DNA of 64,000 nucleotides, from positions 310,001-374,000 of the forward strand of contig NZ_JAUSUG010000003.1 of NCBI RefSeq assembly GCF_030813435.1, given 5' to 3'. The notes beneath the pieces were generated by a model that worked only from the letters and a program-made list of their open reading frames with translations, was not told the DNA's origin and ran no database searches. The stretch's first letter is position 1. Every line of letters begins with the position of its first letter. Of the stretch, positions 54,889 to 63,559 are shown in pieces. Origin of the DNA: Evansella vedderi (GTDB lineage: Bacteria; Bacillota; Bacilli; Bacillales; Salisediminibacteriaceae). The translations under genes were made by a program, and so were the position numbers.

Positions 54889-55575
54889 ATGTATGCGGTC
54901 AGTTTAACAAATGTTTTGAAACGTTTTTCAAATGGTTCAGAAATGAAGGTTTTATTTGAAAATATGGATTTTCATGTTACTGAAGGGGAGCTCGTTGTTA
55001 TTTCTGGGGGAGAAAAAACGGGTAAATCAACATTATTACGTATGATTGCAGCGATGACTCCACCTAATAAAGGTACTGTAAAAGTGCTTGGGAAAGATTT
55101 ACTGGCACTTAAGAAGCGACCTGAATGGCGTTTAGACAATATTGGTTACATTACGAATGAGGGGGCATTGATTCCTTACTTAACACCAAAACAAAATCTT
55201 CTCCTGGGTATAGAAGCGGATGATCCTATTTATCGGGTAAAAGAGAATGAAGCAGAACAAATTCTTCTTGATCTAGGATTTACCTTCGAATCCATGAATG
55301 AAACATTGGAAGGCTTAAGTTCGAAGGATCAAATTCTAGCTACGATCGCTAGAATTTTCATGACTAATCCTAAATTAATTTTAGCCGACGAGCCAACGAA
55401 GGAGCTGACTGGCAATGAGGGGAATGAAGTGTTAACACAGTTGTTCCGATTTGCCCGAAAAAAAGGCTCCACAATCATCGTAATTAGTAACGATCCAACA
55501 ATCATCGAAGAGGCCGACCGTTTCTATAAGTTAAAAAACTGTCAGTTATCAGAAGAAAAAAATGAAGCTGTGTGA
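54889..55575 (+). CDS. Orphan ABC-type ATPase, FtsE/LolD-like
   Basis: 228 residues from ATG 54889, placed by GGGGGTGAC; an upstream in-frame ATG is less likely. Walker A GGEKTGKST is near 40-48 and Walker B LILADEPT near 162-169. The signature region reads EGLSSKDQI instead of LSGGQ, so the motif is degenerate. It resembles FtsE/LolD-type ATPases. No permease gene lies next to it, only tiny membrane proteins downstream on the other strand, so the partner is unknown. Confidence 0.75.
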   Translation: MYAVSLTNVLKRFSNGSEMKVLFENMDFHVTEGELVVISGGEKTGKSTLLRMIAAMTPPNKGTVKVLGKDLLALKKRPEWRLDNIGYITNEGALIPYLTPKQNLLLGIEADDPIYRVKENEAEQILLDLGFTFESMNETLEGLSSKDQILATIARIFMTNPKLILADEPTKELTGNEGNEVLTQLFRFARKKGSTIIVISNDPTIIEEADRFYKLKNCQLSEEKNEAV

Positions 55576-55582
55576 TGAAAGA

Positions 55583-55628
55583 GATGGTAAGACAAAAAGC
55601 TAACTTACAAGCCTTTTGTCTTACCATC
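55583..55628. terminator. Bidirectional terminator after the ABC ATPase gene
   Basis: GATGGTAAGACAAAA pairs with TTTTGTCTTACCATC. Confidence 0.85.
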
Positions 55629-55629
55629 T

Positions 55630-55740
55630 TTATTCTGCTCCATAAATTACGGCAAGTATTGTTAAAATGGTGTACACAACCACTACAGCCACCGACCCAA
55701 CAAGAAAGAGTATAATAAGAAATTTATGTAATTTACCCAT
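55630..55740 (-). CDS. Small single-helix membrane peptide (36 residues)
   Basis: ATG with AAAGGAG nine bases upstream encodes MGKLHKFLIILFLVGSVAVV followed by VVYTILTILAVIYGAE. It is one long hydrophobic helix after a basic N-terminus. The gene ends at the shared terminator, which supports expression. Unknown family. It lies downstream of another small membrane protein gene on the same strand. Confidence 0.6.
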   Translation of the reverse strand: MGKLHKFLIILFLVGSVAVVVVYTILTILAVIYGAE

Positions 55741-55815
55741 ACAGAACAACTCCTTTAAACAAATCCATCCACATTATACACAAATTTTACTCATTTTATC
55801 TTGTTTTGGCTACAA

Positions 55816-56007
55816 TTATGGCCCTATTTCTTCTGGAGCAGTTATTATTAAAGCAGTTAACAAAAGAGTAAAAGATAAAAAGCCTAATACCTGCGTAACA
55901 AAAATATCCTTTTTAAACACTCCTAAGACTAATTGGAACGATTCCACAATAACCATAATGGCAGATATTAAAAAAGGTATGAAAATGACCAAATAATACT
56001 CCGTCAT
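55816..56007 (-). CDS. Small two-helix membrane protein
   Basis: 63 residues from ATG 56007, placed by AGGGAGG; the longer frame adds nine residues without a site. Two hydrophobic helices (about 5-27 and 37-58) are separated by FKKDIF. Family unknown. It precedes the 36-residue peptide gene by 75 bases and may be co-transcribed. Confidence 0.65.
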   Translation of the reverse strand: MTEYYLVIFIPFLISAIMVIVESFQLVLGVFKKDIFVTQVLGFLSFTLLLTALIITAPEEIGP

Positions 56008-56197
56008 AACTGGAACCTCCCTTTCCAAAAACAAATGTCCAATATCTTATACGTTCTAATCAGGATAAAGTTGCCACTTTTCTTCCTATAAATGTATCAC
56101 GGTAATTTTAAAAAAAATCAATATGTGCCCATTCCATCTAGTTGAATGTTTCATATGTTATAAGTGGAAAAACATATTTTCGTGAGGTGATATTCCA

Positions 56198-56626
56198 ATG
56201 AGTCAAGAGAAGAAGAACTCGCTCCAACCATTCCGTGAAGGTCCATTTGGAGAAATTCTGCAATCCTTAGATTCTTTATTTCAAGATACGTTTCGCCAAT
56301 TAAGTGCCGCTAGATTTATACCAATTAATCAGTATGAAACTCAATCGGAGTACGTCATTGAAGCGGAGATTCCTGGTATAAAAAAGGAACAAATATCTCT
56401 TGATGTATATCACAACTATATTAAAATTTCCGTACAGTCGGAAGAGATTTTGGAACAAAAAGACGACAAAAATCAACTAATAAAGCACAATAGTCGATAT
56501 GAGCGGGCAGAAAGAGTTGTTGCCTTACCATTTGGTGTCAATGAATCAGAAGTAAATGCTGAATTAAGGGATGGAATATTGACCATTCGAATCCCTAATA
56601 AGAGAAAAAGAATTCAAATAAAGTGA
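56198..56626 (+). CDS. Hsp20/alpha-crystallin small heat-shock protein
   Basis: 142 residues with an alpha-crystallin domain (about 48-135). Core features are EYVIEAEIPGIKKEQISLDV near 51-70, RYERAERVVALPFGVNES near 103-120, and the final DGILTIRIPNK with the conserved G-x-L and I-x-I-type tail. It prevents aggregation of denatured proteins; Bacillus members include spore coat CotM-like proteins. GTGAGGTGATATT precedes the ATG. It is 12 bases before the YppG-like gene. Confidence 0.88.
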   Translation: MSQEKKNSLQPFREGPFGEILQSLDSLFQDTFRQLSAARFIPINQYETQSEYVIEAEIPGIKKEQISLDVYHNYIKISVQSEEILEQKDDKNQLIKHNSRYERAERVVALPFGVNESEVNAELRDGILTIRIPNKRKRIQIK

Positions 56627-56638
56627 GGAGGATGAGCC

Positions 56639-57049
56639 ATGTACTTCCCCCCTAATAATACGAGATACTATCATCAGCCTAATCATGGAATGTATCCCCC
56701 TTACCAACATTTTCCGCCTTATTGGCAGCAACAACCTCAACAACAACAGCAACAACGGCCGCAACAGTCACAGCAACAAGAACAACCACAACAAACACAA
56801 CAGCAACAACAACAACAACAACCGCAGCAAGCTTTTCAAGGGAACTTAGGACCTTACGGGTATCCACCTTTACCACCAAGACCAACAACAAGCTTTATGA
56901 ATGCCTTTAAAAACGAACAAGGTAAATTTGATTTTGAGAAAACATCCAACACGATCGACCAAGTGGTGAAGTTAGGGAACCAAATTTCACCAATAGTTAA
57001 GCAAGTGGGAAGCCTATTTGGAGCAAAAGGCGGTGGCGGTAGTTCTTAA
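56639..57049 (+). CDS. YppG-like Gln-rich protein
   Basis: 136 residues: Pro/Tyr/His-rich N-terminus, a Gln-rich tract of about 40 residues (about 29-66), and a C-terminal domain with FMNAFKNEQGKFDFEKTSN and VKLGNQISPIVKQV, the pattern of the YppG family. Related Bacillus proteins are associated with spores. The tract is encoded largely by CAA and CAG repeats, so its length may vary between strains. GAGGAGGATGAGCC precedes the ATG. Likely co-transcribed with the Hsp20 gene. Confidence 0.75.
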   Translation: MYFPPNNTRYYHQPNHGMYPPYQHFPPYWQQQPQQQQQQRPQQSQQQEQPQQTQQQQQQQQPQQAFQGNLGPYGYPPLPPRPTTSFMNAFKNEQGKFDFEKTSNTIDQVVKLGNQISPIVKQVGSLFGAKGGGGSS

Positions 57050-57066
57050 TTTCAAATAGAAAACAA

Positions 57067-57089
57067 AGCGGGCATGGTGCCCGTTTTTA
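57067..57089 (+). terminator. Terminator of the Hsp20/YppG-like unit
   Basis: CGGGC pairs with GCCCG plus flanking A-T pairs, followed by TTTTATTTTT. Confidence 0.8.
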
Positions 57090-57186
57090 TTTTTGCCTTC
57101 GTCCATGGGCAGGTCCTTTCAATTTTCCCTAGCCCCTATGCTACAATTATTTTAATAAAAAATCTCACTTTGGGAGTGTGAAATTG

Positions 57187-57939
57187 ATGAGTAATGAAGT
57201 AATTGATACGATACTGAACCATCGGTCTATAAGGAAGTTTAAGGACGTAGCTTTAACGGAGAAGCAAATTGAGACAATCGTTTCCTCTGCTCAAATGGCC
57301 TCCACCTCCAGCTACATACAAGCGTATACCATTATCGGTGTAAAAAACAAAGAAACGAAGGCTCGACTAGCGGAGCTTGCTGGTAACCAATCTTATGTTG
57401 AAAAAAATGGTCATTTCTTTGTCTTTTGTGCCGACCTTCACCGCCACGAAATAGCTGGGCAAATGGAAAAGGTAGATGTAGGCCCATCCTTAGAAAGCAC
57501 GGAGAAATTTATGGTAGCAATCGTGGATACTACATTGGCTGCCCAAAATGCAACACTGGCAGCAGAATCCATGGGGTTAGGAATCTGTTATATTGGAGGA
57601 ATTAGAAACGAAATTGAGGAAGTATCTAATCTATTAAAATTACCTGAGTATGTTATTCCACTCTTTGGACTTGCGGTAGGCCACCCTGATGGAGACACAG
57701 AGAAGAAACCACGTTTGCCGATGGCAAATGTTTATCATGAAGAAGTTTATGAACAGGATAATGCAAAATTTGTGGAGCAACTCCAGAATTATAACGAAAC
57801 GATCTCTAATTATTATAACCGCAGAACAGGCGGTAAGCGCACCGACCGCTGGACAGAACAAATGGCAAATATGCTGAAAACCCCAAGACGAATGCAAATA
57901 AACGAGTTTTTAAAGAAAAAAGGGTTTATGCGTTCGTAA
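57187..57939 (+). CDS. NADPH-dependent FMN reductase/nitroreductase (NfrA-like)
   Basis: 250 residues of the nitroreductase family. Motifs are NHRSIRKFKD near 10-19 with the FMN phosphate contacts, SSYIQAYTIIGV near 37-48, and GLGICYIGGIRN near 131-142; the C-terminal tail is the extra segment of NfrA/Frp proteins. It reduces flavins, quinones and nitro compounds with NADPH. The start is ATG 57187; an earlier in-frame GTG lies too close to GGGAG. B. subtilis NfrA1 is near 249 residues. Confidence 0.9.
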   Translation: MSNEVIDTILNHRSIRKFKDVALTEKQIETIVSSAQMASTSSYIQAYTIIGVKNKETKARLAELAGNQSYVEKNGHFFVFCADLHRHEIAGQMEKVDVGPSLESTEKFMVAIVDTTLAAQNATLAAESMGLGICYIGGIRNEIEEVSNLLKLPEYVIPLFGLAVGHPDGDTEKKPRLPMANVYHEEVYEQDNAKFVEQLQNYNETISNYYNRRTGGKRTDRWTEQMANMLKTPRRMQINEFLKKKGFMRS

Positions 57940-57951
57940 TTAATTTTTTTG

Positions 57952-57981
57952 AGGATGTTCCAAAAGTTACAGGAGCATCCT
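57952..57981 (+). terminator. Terminator of the nitroreductase gene
   Basis: AGGATGTTCC pairs with GGAGCATCCT (one G-U), followed by TTTTT. Confidence 0.8.
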
Positions 57982-58026
57982 TTTTCTTCCTTCCCCCTCC
58001 TTCCTTAAACGTTCCATTTCGTTTCG

Positions 58027-58055
58027 TTGCTTGTTTTCCCTGCATATGATAAACT
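58027..58055 (+). promoter_or_regulatory. Candidate promoter of the yrrT-luxS-mccAB operon
   Basis: TTGCTT and TAAACT are 17 bases apart, with TGA directly before the -10 (extended -10). Confidence 0.55.
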
Positions 58056-58062
58056 ACAGATA

Positions 58063-58086
58063 GTTAATTCCGATTAAATTAATCTG
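58063..58086 (+). promoter_or_regulatory. CymR-like operator
   Basis: On the minus strand AATTTAATCGGAATTAA resembles the CymR site (ATTGGAATTA core) that controls the yrrT-mtnN-mccA-mccB operon in B. subtilis. It begins right at or after the predicted transcription start, a position that would block elongation. The match is by eye only. Confidence 0.45.
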
Positions 58087-58128
58087 TTTTATATGGATTG
58101 ATATATTATCATCAAGAGGTGAACGTAA

Positions 58129-58776
58129 ATGGGTAGAGAATTTGTTGATTTATTTAACAGATGGGCGGACACATATGATGCCACCGTATCCGGTATGGAT
58201 GAAGAATACAAAGAGGTTTTCGAGGGATACGGTCAGATCCTTCAAGAAGTTACGGAAAGAGTAAATGGTAGGATACTAGAATTTGGTACAGGTACAGGAA
58301 ACCTAACTAAATTTTTGCTCGCAAAACCAAATACAGAAGTAACTGGAGTAGAGCCTTCCGATAAAATGAGGGAGGAAGCAAAGAAAAAGCTGCCAGATGC
58401 AACTATTCTGCCTGGTGATTTTCTCCAATTCCCAGTTCCGAACGAGCCAGTGGACGCTGTTGTATCAACGTATGCCTTTCACCACTTAACAGACGAAGAA
58501 AAATTAAAAGCTGCAAAAATATATTATGAGCTCCTAAAGACTGGCGGAAAAGTTGTATTCGCTGATACAATGTTTATGAATGAAGCATATAAGGAAGAAG
58601 TCATACTACAAGCGAAGTCTAATCAGTTTTATAATTTAGCAGAAGATCTTCAAACGGAATATTACACCACTTTACCAGCGATGTCCTCTATTTTTGAAGA
58701 AGCTGGCTTTGAAGTAAAGTTTGATTCCATGAATAAGTATGTATGGATTCTTGAGGCTACAAAGAGAGAGACTTAA
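58129..58776 (+). CDS. yrrT: SAM-dependent methyltransferase YrrT
   Basis: Class I methyltransferase of 215 residues. The SAM-binding loop ILEFGTGTGNLTKFL is near 44-58, GVEPSDKMREEA near 69-80, and AVVSTYAFHHL near 105-115. YrrT-type proteins accompany methionine-to-cysteine conversion genes; the substrate is not established. A plausible operator and promoter lie just upstream. First gene of the operon. Confidence 0.88.
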   Translation: MGREFVDLFNRWADTYDATVSGMDEEYKEVFEGYGQILQEVTERVNGRILEFGTGTGNLTKFLLAKPNTEVTGVEPSDKMREEAKKKLPDATILPGDFLQFPVPNEPVDAVVSTYAFHHLTDEEKLKAAKIYYELLKTGGKVVFADTMFMNEAYKEEVILQAKSNQFYNLAEDLQTEYYTTLPAMSSIFEEAGFEVKFDSMNKYVWILEATKRET

Positions 58777-58800
58777 ACCAACAAAGGGAGGAAACAAACC

Positions 58801-59274
58801 ATGACAAAAAAAATGAACGTAGAAAGTTTTAATTTAGACCATACGAAGGTAATTGCACCTTATGTACGCCTTGCAGGTACGACGGAAGGGGCAAACGGAG
58901 ATAAAATATTCAAATACGATATCCGTTTTTGCCAACCTAACAAAGAGCATATGGAAATGCCTGGACTTCACTCCTTAGAGCATATGATGGCGGAATTCAG
59001 CAGAAACCACCACTCGCAAATTGTGGACATCAGTCCAATGGGCTGTCAAACTGGCTTTTATTTATCCATTATTAATGACGAGAGCTATGACAACGTCCTT
59101 GAGCTTCTTGAAAAAACATTAAATGATGTCCTAGTTGCAACAGAAGTACCAGCTTGTAACGAAGTACAATGCGGTTGGGCTGCTTCTCACTCTTTAGAAG
59201 GCGCGAAAGAAATCGCAAAGAAAATGCTTGCTAAGAAAGAGGAATGGACGGAAGTTTTTCCTCAAGAAGCATAG
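58801..59274 (+). CDS. luxS: S-ribosylhomocysteine lyase LuxS
   Basis: Metalloenzyme of 157 residues that splits S-ribosylhomocysteine into homocysteine and DPD, the AI-2 precursor. The metal motif HSLEH is at 57-61, PMGCQTG near 79-85 holds the catalytic Cys82, and CGWAASH near 124-130 supplies the metal Cys. It lies 25 bases after yrrT. In B. subtilis this operon place is taken by mtnN, which makes the substrate of LuxS. Confidence 0.96.
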   Translation: MTKKMNVESFNLDHTKVIAPYVRLAGTTEGANGDKIFKYDIRFCQPNKEHMEMPGLHSLEHMMAEFSRNHHSQIVDISPMGCQTGFYLSIINDESYDNVLELLEKTLNDVLVATEVPACNEVQCGWAASHSLEGAKEIAKKMLAKKEEWTEVFPQEA

Positions 59275-59285
59275 GAGATACGCCA

Positions 59286-60215
59286 ATGACAATTTATAAA
59301 GGCATTCATTCGTTAATTGGTCATACCCCATTGTTTGAAATCACTCAGTTCCAATTACCGAACAGCGTCCGACTTTTTGCAAAGCTGGAATATTTCAATC
59401 CAGGTGGCAGCGTCAAGGACCGTCTCGGCCAAGAACTCATCCGAGAAGCCATTGATAATAATCGCATTAGTCCTACAGGGACACTAATCGAGCCGACGGC
59501 AGGAAATACTGGGATTGGCCTGGCACTCGCTGCTGTTGGAACAGATGTGAAGGTCATTTTTGTTGTTCCAGAAAAATTCAGTCAGGAAAAGCAAACGCTG
59601 ATGCGTTCTTTAGGGGCGACGGTTGTAAATACACCAACGGAAAAAGGGATGGTTGGGGCAATTGCTAAAGCGAAAGAGCTTCTAGATGAAATTCCAGACT
59701 CCTACTCCCCATCTCAGTTTGCTAATCCAGCAAATCCAAATACGTACTTTAAAACATTAGGCCCTGAAATTTACAAGGACTTAAATGGTAAAATAGACGT
59801 ATTTGTCGCAGGAGCGGGAACTGGCGGCACCTTCATGGGGACAGCACGCTATTTAAAGGAAGTCCTACCTAATGTAAAGACCGTTATTGTGGAGCCGGAA
59901 GGATCTATTTTAAATGGTGGAGAATCAGGTCCACACCGTACGGAAGGTATTGGCATGGAATTTTTACCGGAATATATGGATACAAGTTATTTTGATGCCA
60001 TTCATACGATTACAGATGATGAGGCATTCAAATGGGTGAAAGAACTAACAAGAAAAGAAGGTTTACTCGTGGCAAGTTCCTCTGGTGCTGCTTTTGCCGC
60101 CGCTTTAAGGGAGGCCGAAACAGCCAAAGAAGGGGCACATATTGTAACCGTTTTTCCTGACAGTAGCGAACGCTATTTAAGCACAGGAATATATGAAGGG
60201 AAGGAAAACACATGA
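59286..60215 (+). CDS. mccA: O-acetylserine-dependent cystathionine beta-synthase MccA
   Basis: PLP enzyme of the cysteine synthase/CBS fold, 309 residues. In B. subtilis MccA joins O-acetylserine and homocysteine to cystathionine. The PLP lysine is in GGSVKDRLG near 40-48, the substrate loop is EPTAGNTGIGLA near 69-80, and the phosphate loop is GAGTGGTF near 178-185. ATG 59286 follows AGGAGATACGCCA and overlaps no gene; a longer frame inside luxS lacks a site. It precedes mccB with a 4-base overlap. Confidence 0.94.
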   Translation: MTIYKGIHSLIGHTPLFEITQFQLPNSVRLFAKLEYFNPGGSVKDRLGQELIREAIDNNRISPTGTLIEPTAGNTGIGLALAAVGTDVKVIFVVPEKFSQEKQTLMRSLGATVVNTPTEKGMVGAIAKAKELLDEIPDSYSPSQFANPANPNTYFKTLGPEIYKDLNGKIDVFVAGAGTGGTFMGTARYLKEVLPNVKTVIVEPEGSILNGGESGPHRTEGIGMEFLPEYMDTSYFDAIHTITDDEAFKWVKELTRKEGLLVASSSGAAFAAALREAETAKEGAHIVTVFPDSSERYLSTGIYEGKENT

Positions 60216-61345
60216 AGAAAAAAACACAATTAATTCATGGAGGTATTGTTGGAGATCAGTTCACAGGGGCTGTCTCTACGCCAATATATCAAGTTAGTAC
60301 TTATAAGCAAGAAGGTGTGGGAAACTTTAAATACGAATATTCTCGTACGGGAAACCCTACTAGGGAAGCGTTAGAAGCGTTGATCCGCGACCTTGAAGGA
60401 GGTCATGCTGGTTTTGCATTTGGATCAGGAATGGCAGCCATTTCTGCCGTTATGCACCTATTCAAAAGCGGTGACCATATTGTTCTAACGGATGATGTAT
60501 ACGGTGGAACATACCGACTAATGACTAAAATCCTGAACCGATCGAATATTGATGTTACGTTCGTAGATACGAGTTACCCAGAAAAGGTTAAGGATGCGAT
60601 CCAAGATAACACAGTAATGATCTATGTGGAAACACCAACAAATCCCCTATTAAAGGTTACTGACATTCGCAAAATGAAGGAAATAGCAGACGAACATAAC
60701 CTTTTACTTGCGGTTGATAACACCTTCAGTACACCTTATTTTCAAAACCCTATTGAACTGGGGGCAGATATCGTCCTTCACAGTGCGACCAAATATCTAG
60801 GGGGTCACAGTGATGTGGTCGCTGGCTTAGTAGTAGTCAAAACAGAAGAATTGGCGAAGGAACTCCACTTTATACAAAACTCCGTTGGAGGCGTGTTAGG
60901 ACCACAGGATTCTTGGTTACTGATCCGTGGAATTAAAACATTAGCTATCCGTATGGAACAAACGGAGAAGAATACACAAGAAATCGTTGCCTTCCTAAAA
61001 AGCCGTGACGATATTACCAATATTTTTTATCCAGGCCTCCCAAGTCACCCTGGTCACGATACACACAAAAACCAAGCAACGGGCTTCGGTGGGATGGTTT
61101 CCTTCGATGTGGGCAGTGACGAAAGAGCCTTAGAAGTGTTGAAAAAAACAAAGCTATTTACATTAGCAGAAAGCCTTGGTGCAGTAGAAAGTTTAATCAG
61201 CTTACCACCAAGAATGACTCATGCTTCTATTCCACGTGAACGCAGATTAGATTTAGGTATTGAAGACGGACTTGTTCGTATTTCTGTAGGTATTGAAGAT
61301 GCAGAAGACCTTATTGAGGACTTAAAACAAGCATTAGACGCATAA
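60212..61345 (+). CDS. mccB: Cystathionine gamma-lyase/homocysteine gamma-lyase MccB
   Basis: PLP enzyme of the Cys/Met metabolism family, 377 residues, cleaving cystathionine to cysteine, ammonia and 2-oxobutyrate. The PLP lysine is in HSATKYLGGHSD near 190-201; YSRTGNPTREALE near 45-57 and DNTFSTPY near 169-176 are other active-site blocks. It overlaps mccA by four bases (ATGA), so the two are translationally coupled. Together LuxS, MccA and MccB take the sulfur from S-ribosylhomocysteine to cysteine. Confidence 0.95.
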   Translation: MKKKTQLIHGGIVGDQFTGAVSTPIYQVSTYKQEGVGNFKYEYSRTGNPTREALEALIRDLEGGHAGFAFGSGMAAISAVMHLFKSGDHIVLTDDVYGGTYRLMTKILNRSNIDVTFVDTSYPEKVKDAIQDNTVMIYVETPTNPLLKVTDIRKMKEIADEHNLLLAVDNTFSTPYFQNPIELGADIVLHSATKYLGGHSDVVAGLVVVKTEELAKELHFIQNSVGGVLGPQDSWLLIRGIKTLAIRMEQTEKNTQEIVAFLKSRDDITNIFYPGLPSHPGHDTHKNQATGFGGMVSFDVGSDERALEVLKKTKLFTLAESLGAVESLISLPPRMTHASIPRERRLDLGIEDGLVRISVGIEDAEDLIEDLKQALDA

Positions 61346-61351
61346 AAATAT

Positions 61352-61394
61352 GGGGTGAGACAAAAGGCTATAAATACACCTTTTGTCTCGCCCT
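61352..61394. terminator. Bidirectional terminator after mccB
   Basis: GGGGTGAGACAAAAGG pairs with CCTTTTGTCTCGCCC. Confidence 0.85.
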
Positions 61395-61397
61395 CTT

Positions 61398-61643
61398 TTA
61401 TATTGATTTAGTAACCACATTCATATATTCCTTAATTTCAATGCTAGTGGGGGGTAAAGCTGCGAGAATATTATCTAACAGGAAGCGTCGCTTTGCTTTT
61501 CGTAAATGACAAAAGCCTAGGATAGAATCACCATTAATATGTTCTACAGAAACCAATCGTTTTGTTACCATCCCCTTTTGGGATAAATACATAATCATTA
61601 TTGGTTGTCCCGAAAACTGGGCTTTTTGAAAAAACTTTTCCAC
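61398..61643 (-). CDS. Short WYL-like domain protein
   Basis: About 81 residues from GTG 61643 after GGAGG; a GTG six bases earlier is equally possible. The sequence GQPIMIMYLSQKGMVTKRLV and the following GDSILGFCHLRKAKRRFLL resemble the ligand-sensing WYL module of DeoR-type regulators, without any DNA-binding helix-turn-helix. Function unknown. It is separated from mccB by a shared terminator. Confidence 0.6.
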   Translation of the reverse strand: MEKFFQKAQFSGQPIMIMYLSQKGMVTKRLVSVEHINGDSILGFCHLRKAKRRFLLDNILAALPPTSIEIKEYMNVVTKSI

Positions 61644-61722
61644 CCTCACTCCACCTCCAAAGAACATTTGTTCTATTTCACATTATACGAACGAACGTTC
61701 TTTATGTCAAATCCATCTTCGT

Positions 61723-62864
61723 TTAAGATAGCTGTCTACGGAGAAAGCTTGGAATAAAGGAACGTTCTTTTACAGTGGGTGTAGTTTTACAGATGTGCTC
61801 TACCATACGGTCTACAATTCTCACACGGGCCTTCTCCTCCGTTTTTTTCTCCCTTATTCTTTGGTCTATTTCCAGATTATTAAATATATCTGCCAACGAT
61901 ACGTTTTTATCTAATAATGTAATATGATCGTATTGATTTAATACCTTCTGGTTTATTTTTTCTTGCCCAGGTAATGGAGATAAAATTCCTGTTGGAATTT
62001 TCCAATGAAGCGCTTCTGCCATGGACACCCCTCCTGGTTTTGAAATGAAAAGGTCAGCTGCCTTTAAATAATCAGGATAATCCTCTGAAAAAGACATGTA
62101 TTGAATCGTCGTACCATTTTCTAATTGGACAGTGTCCCTTTTCCCCTTATCTCCCTTACCTAAAAACCATACAACATGGAAACTAATTAGCTCTCTTTGA
62201 AGCATTCTCATAATTTTATCCTCTGAGTAAACACCCTCCCCCCCCCTGCAATGACTAATACTTTTTTGGAAAAAGGGAGATTCAGTTTTTTTTGATATAA
62301 CTCCTTCTCCACAGGCTCATCCCACTTTTTTCTTAAGGGGATTCCATAGGAATAAAAGGTACATTGAGGGTTTTTCTTCCTTAGTTTTTCTAATTCTGCT
62401 TTTTCTGCAACAAAAATCGCATCCATTTCCTTGGAAATAGACAAGCAATGGGTGGAAAAATCCGTTAACACCGCAAATAGTTTTGGTTTATGGGATAAAT
62501 TTTTTTTAATCATCAAACCAATTTGACTTGCTAATGGGTGTGTAGTGACAATGATTTCATAGCTTTCCTGTTCACAGAAGGATAATAGTTTTTTCCACCA
62601 AATCCTTAACAAAGGAGACAGAAGCCATGAGGCAGCCTTACAATTGGTAAATTGATATGTCCAGTCCCACAGCTTGGGAACAGAATAAATACTGTAGAAA
62701 TAAGCCTTCTTCATGTTAAAAGCAGTTCTTTTTTTCATATAAGAGAAGATGTCAACAATATCTGCTTTATAGCCTCGCTCTTCCCATTCCTCTTGAAGGG
62801 CTTTGCTAACTTGGTGATGTCCTTGTCCTACTGATACAGTAAAAATAACCATCCGTTTCGACAT
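61723..62864 (-). pseudogene. MGDG-synthase/UgtP-type glycosyltransferase, frameshifted at a G9 run
   Basis: Two frames cover one protein of about 380 residues. The N-terminal frame (62208-62864) has SVGQGHHQVS near residue 10, the family's donor-acceptor motif, and TDFSTHC near 133. The C-terminal frame (61723-62211) has SKPGGVSMAEAL, the UDP-sugar-binding motif. At 62238-62246 the coding strand has nine G. One more or two fewer G would fuse the frames through GGGEGVYSEDKIMRML. The gene is therefore broken, phase-variable, or affected by a base-calling error. Members transfer glucose or galactose to diacylglycerol. Confidence 0.82.
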
Positions 62865-63039
62865 TTGTTTAACACCCCATATTTATCATACGTACCAAAT
62901 AGTATCGCGTAGTTATTGAAGATTCATACAAAAAAAGGGGAATTTAATGGACGATAGCTTGTTACTTAATAACGGAATGAGGTTTAAATGAACAGTACAC
63001 GTGAATAATGGAAATTAACGAGAAAAAAGGAGGTAGCAC

Positions 63040-63516
63040 ATGAAAAAGATTGCAGCAATACTTCTTATAGGTCTTTTAATTGGAGGAATATTATTAGGGT
63101 TTGATAATACGGACAAGCTTGAGGTTACAAACTCAGAAACGACAGTCATTAAATCGGAGCGAATTCTTCGATACGACTTCACGATTGAAAACACAGGTGA
63201 CACTCCTATACAGAGTAAGTTTGATTACCCTGGTCATCACTATTTTGGTATTGAAGTTGTTGTAAGACCCAATGAGAAATTGGCTAGTTTAATGGAAATG
63301 GTTCAGGACTCAAAGTACGATAAAATGATTTTTAGAGGTGGAGGTGGCGGTGGTTCCTTTGAACCTAGTAATAAATCTAAGTTTCATCTTGAGTATGAAA
63401 TAAAAGAAGGCTCCGATCTTGATAAAGTAAAAAAATATGCCTATGACTCCACTTTACTTATTTTAGATGGCCCCAATGTAATTGCAGAAATTGATTTAAG
63501 TAAGTTAGAAGATTAG
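63040..63516 (+). CDS. Exported or membrane-anchored protein of unknown function
   Basis: 158 residues. A hydrophobic N-terminal segment (residues 4-22, IAAILLIGLLIGGILLGF) acts as signal or anchor. The rest is soluble, with strands LRYDFTIENTGDTPIQSKF near 43-61 like an immunoglobulin-type or DUF4352-like domain, and a glycine run RGGGGGGSF near 99-107. AAAGGAGGTAG precedes the ATG. I know no family for it. It is downstream of the disrupted glycosyltransferase on the opposite strand. Confidence 0.6.
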   Translation: MKKIAAILLIGLLIGGILLGFDNTDKLEVTNSETTVIKSERILRYDFTIENTGDTPIQSKFDYPGHHYFGIEVVVRPNEKLASLMEMVQDSKYDKMIFRGGGGGGSFEPSNKSKFHLEYEIKEGSDLDKVKKYAYDSTLLILDGPNVIAEIDLSKLED

Positions 63517-63559
63517 ACTTTTTCAAAAGGTTATTGTAGAAGAATATATTTGTTTGGAT

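Noticed and set aside
56679-56910. Val-rich and Thr-rich frames over the Gln tract
   Set aside because: They are other-frame readings of the CAA repeat in the YppG-like gene.
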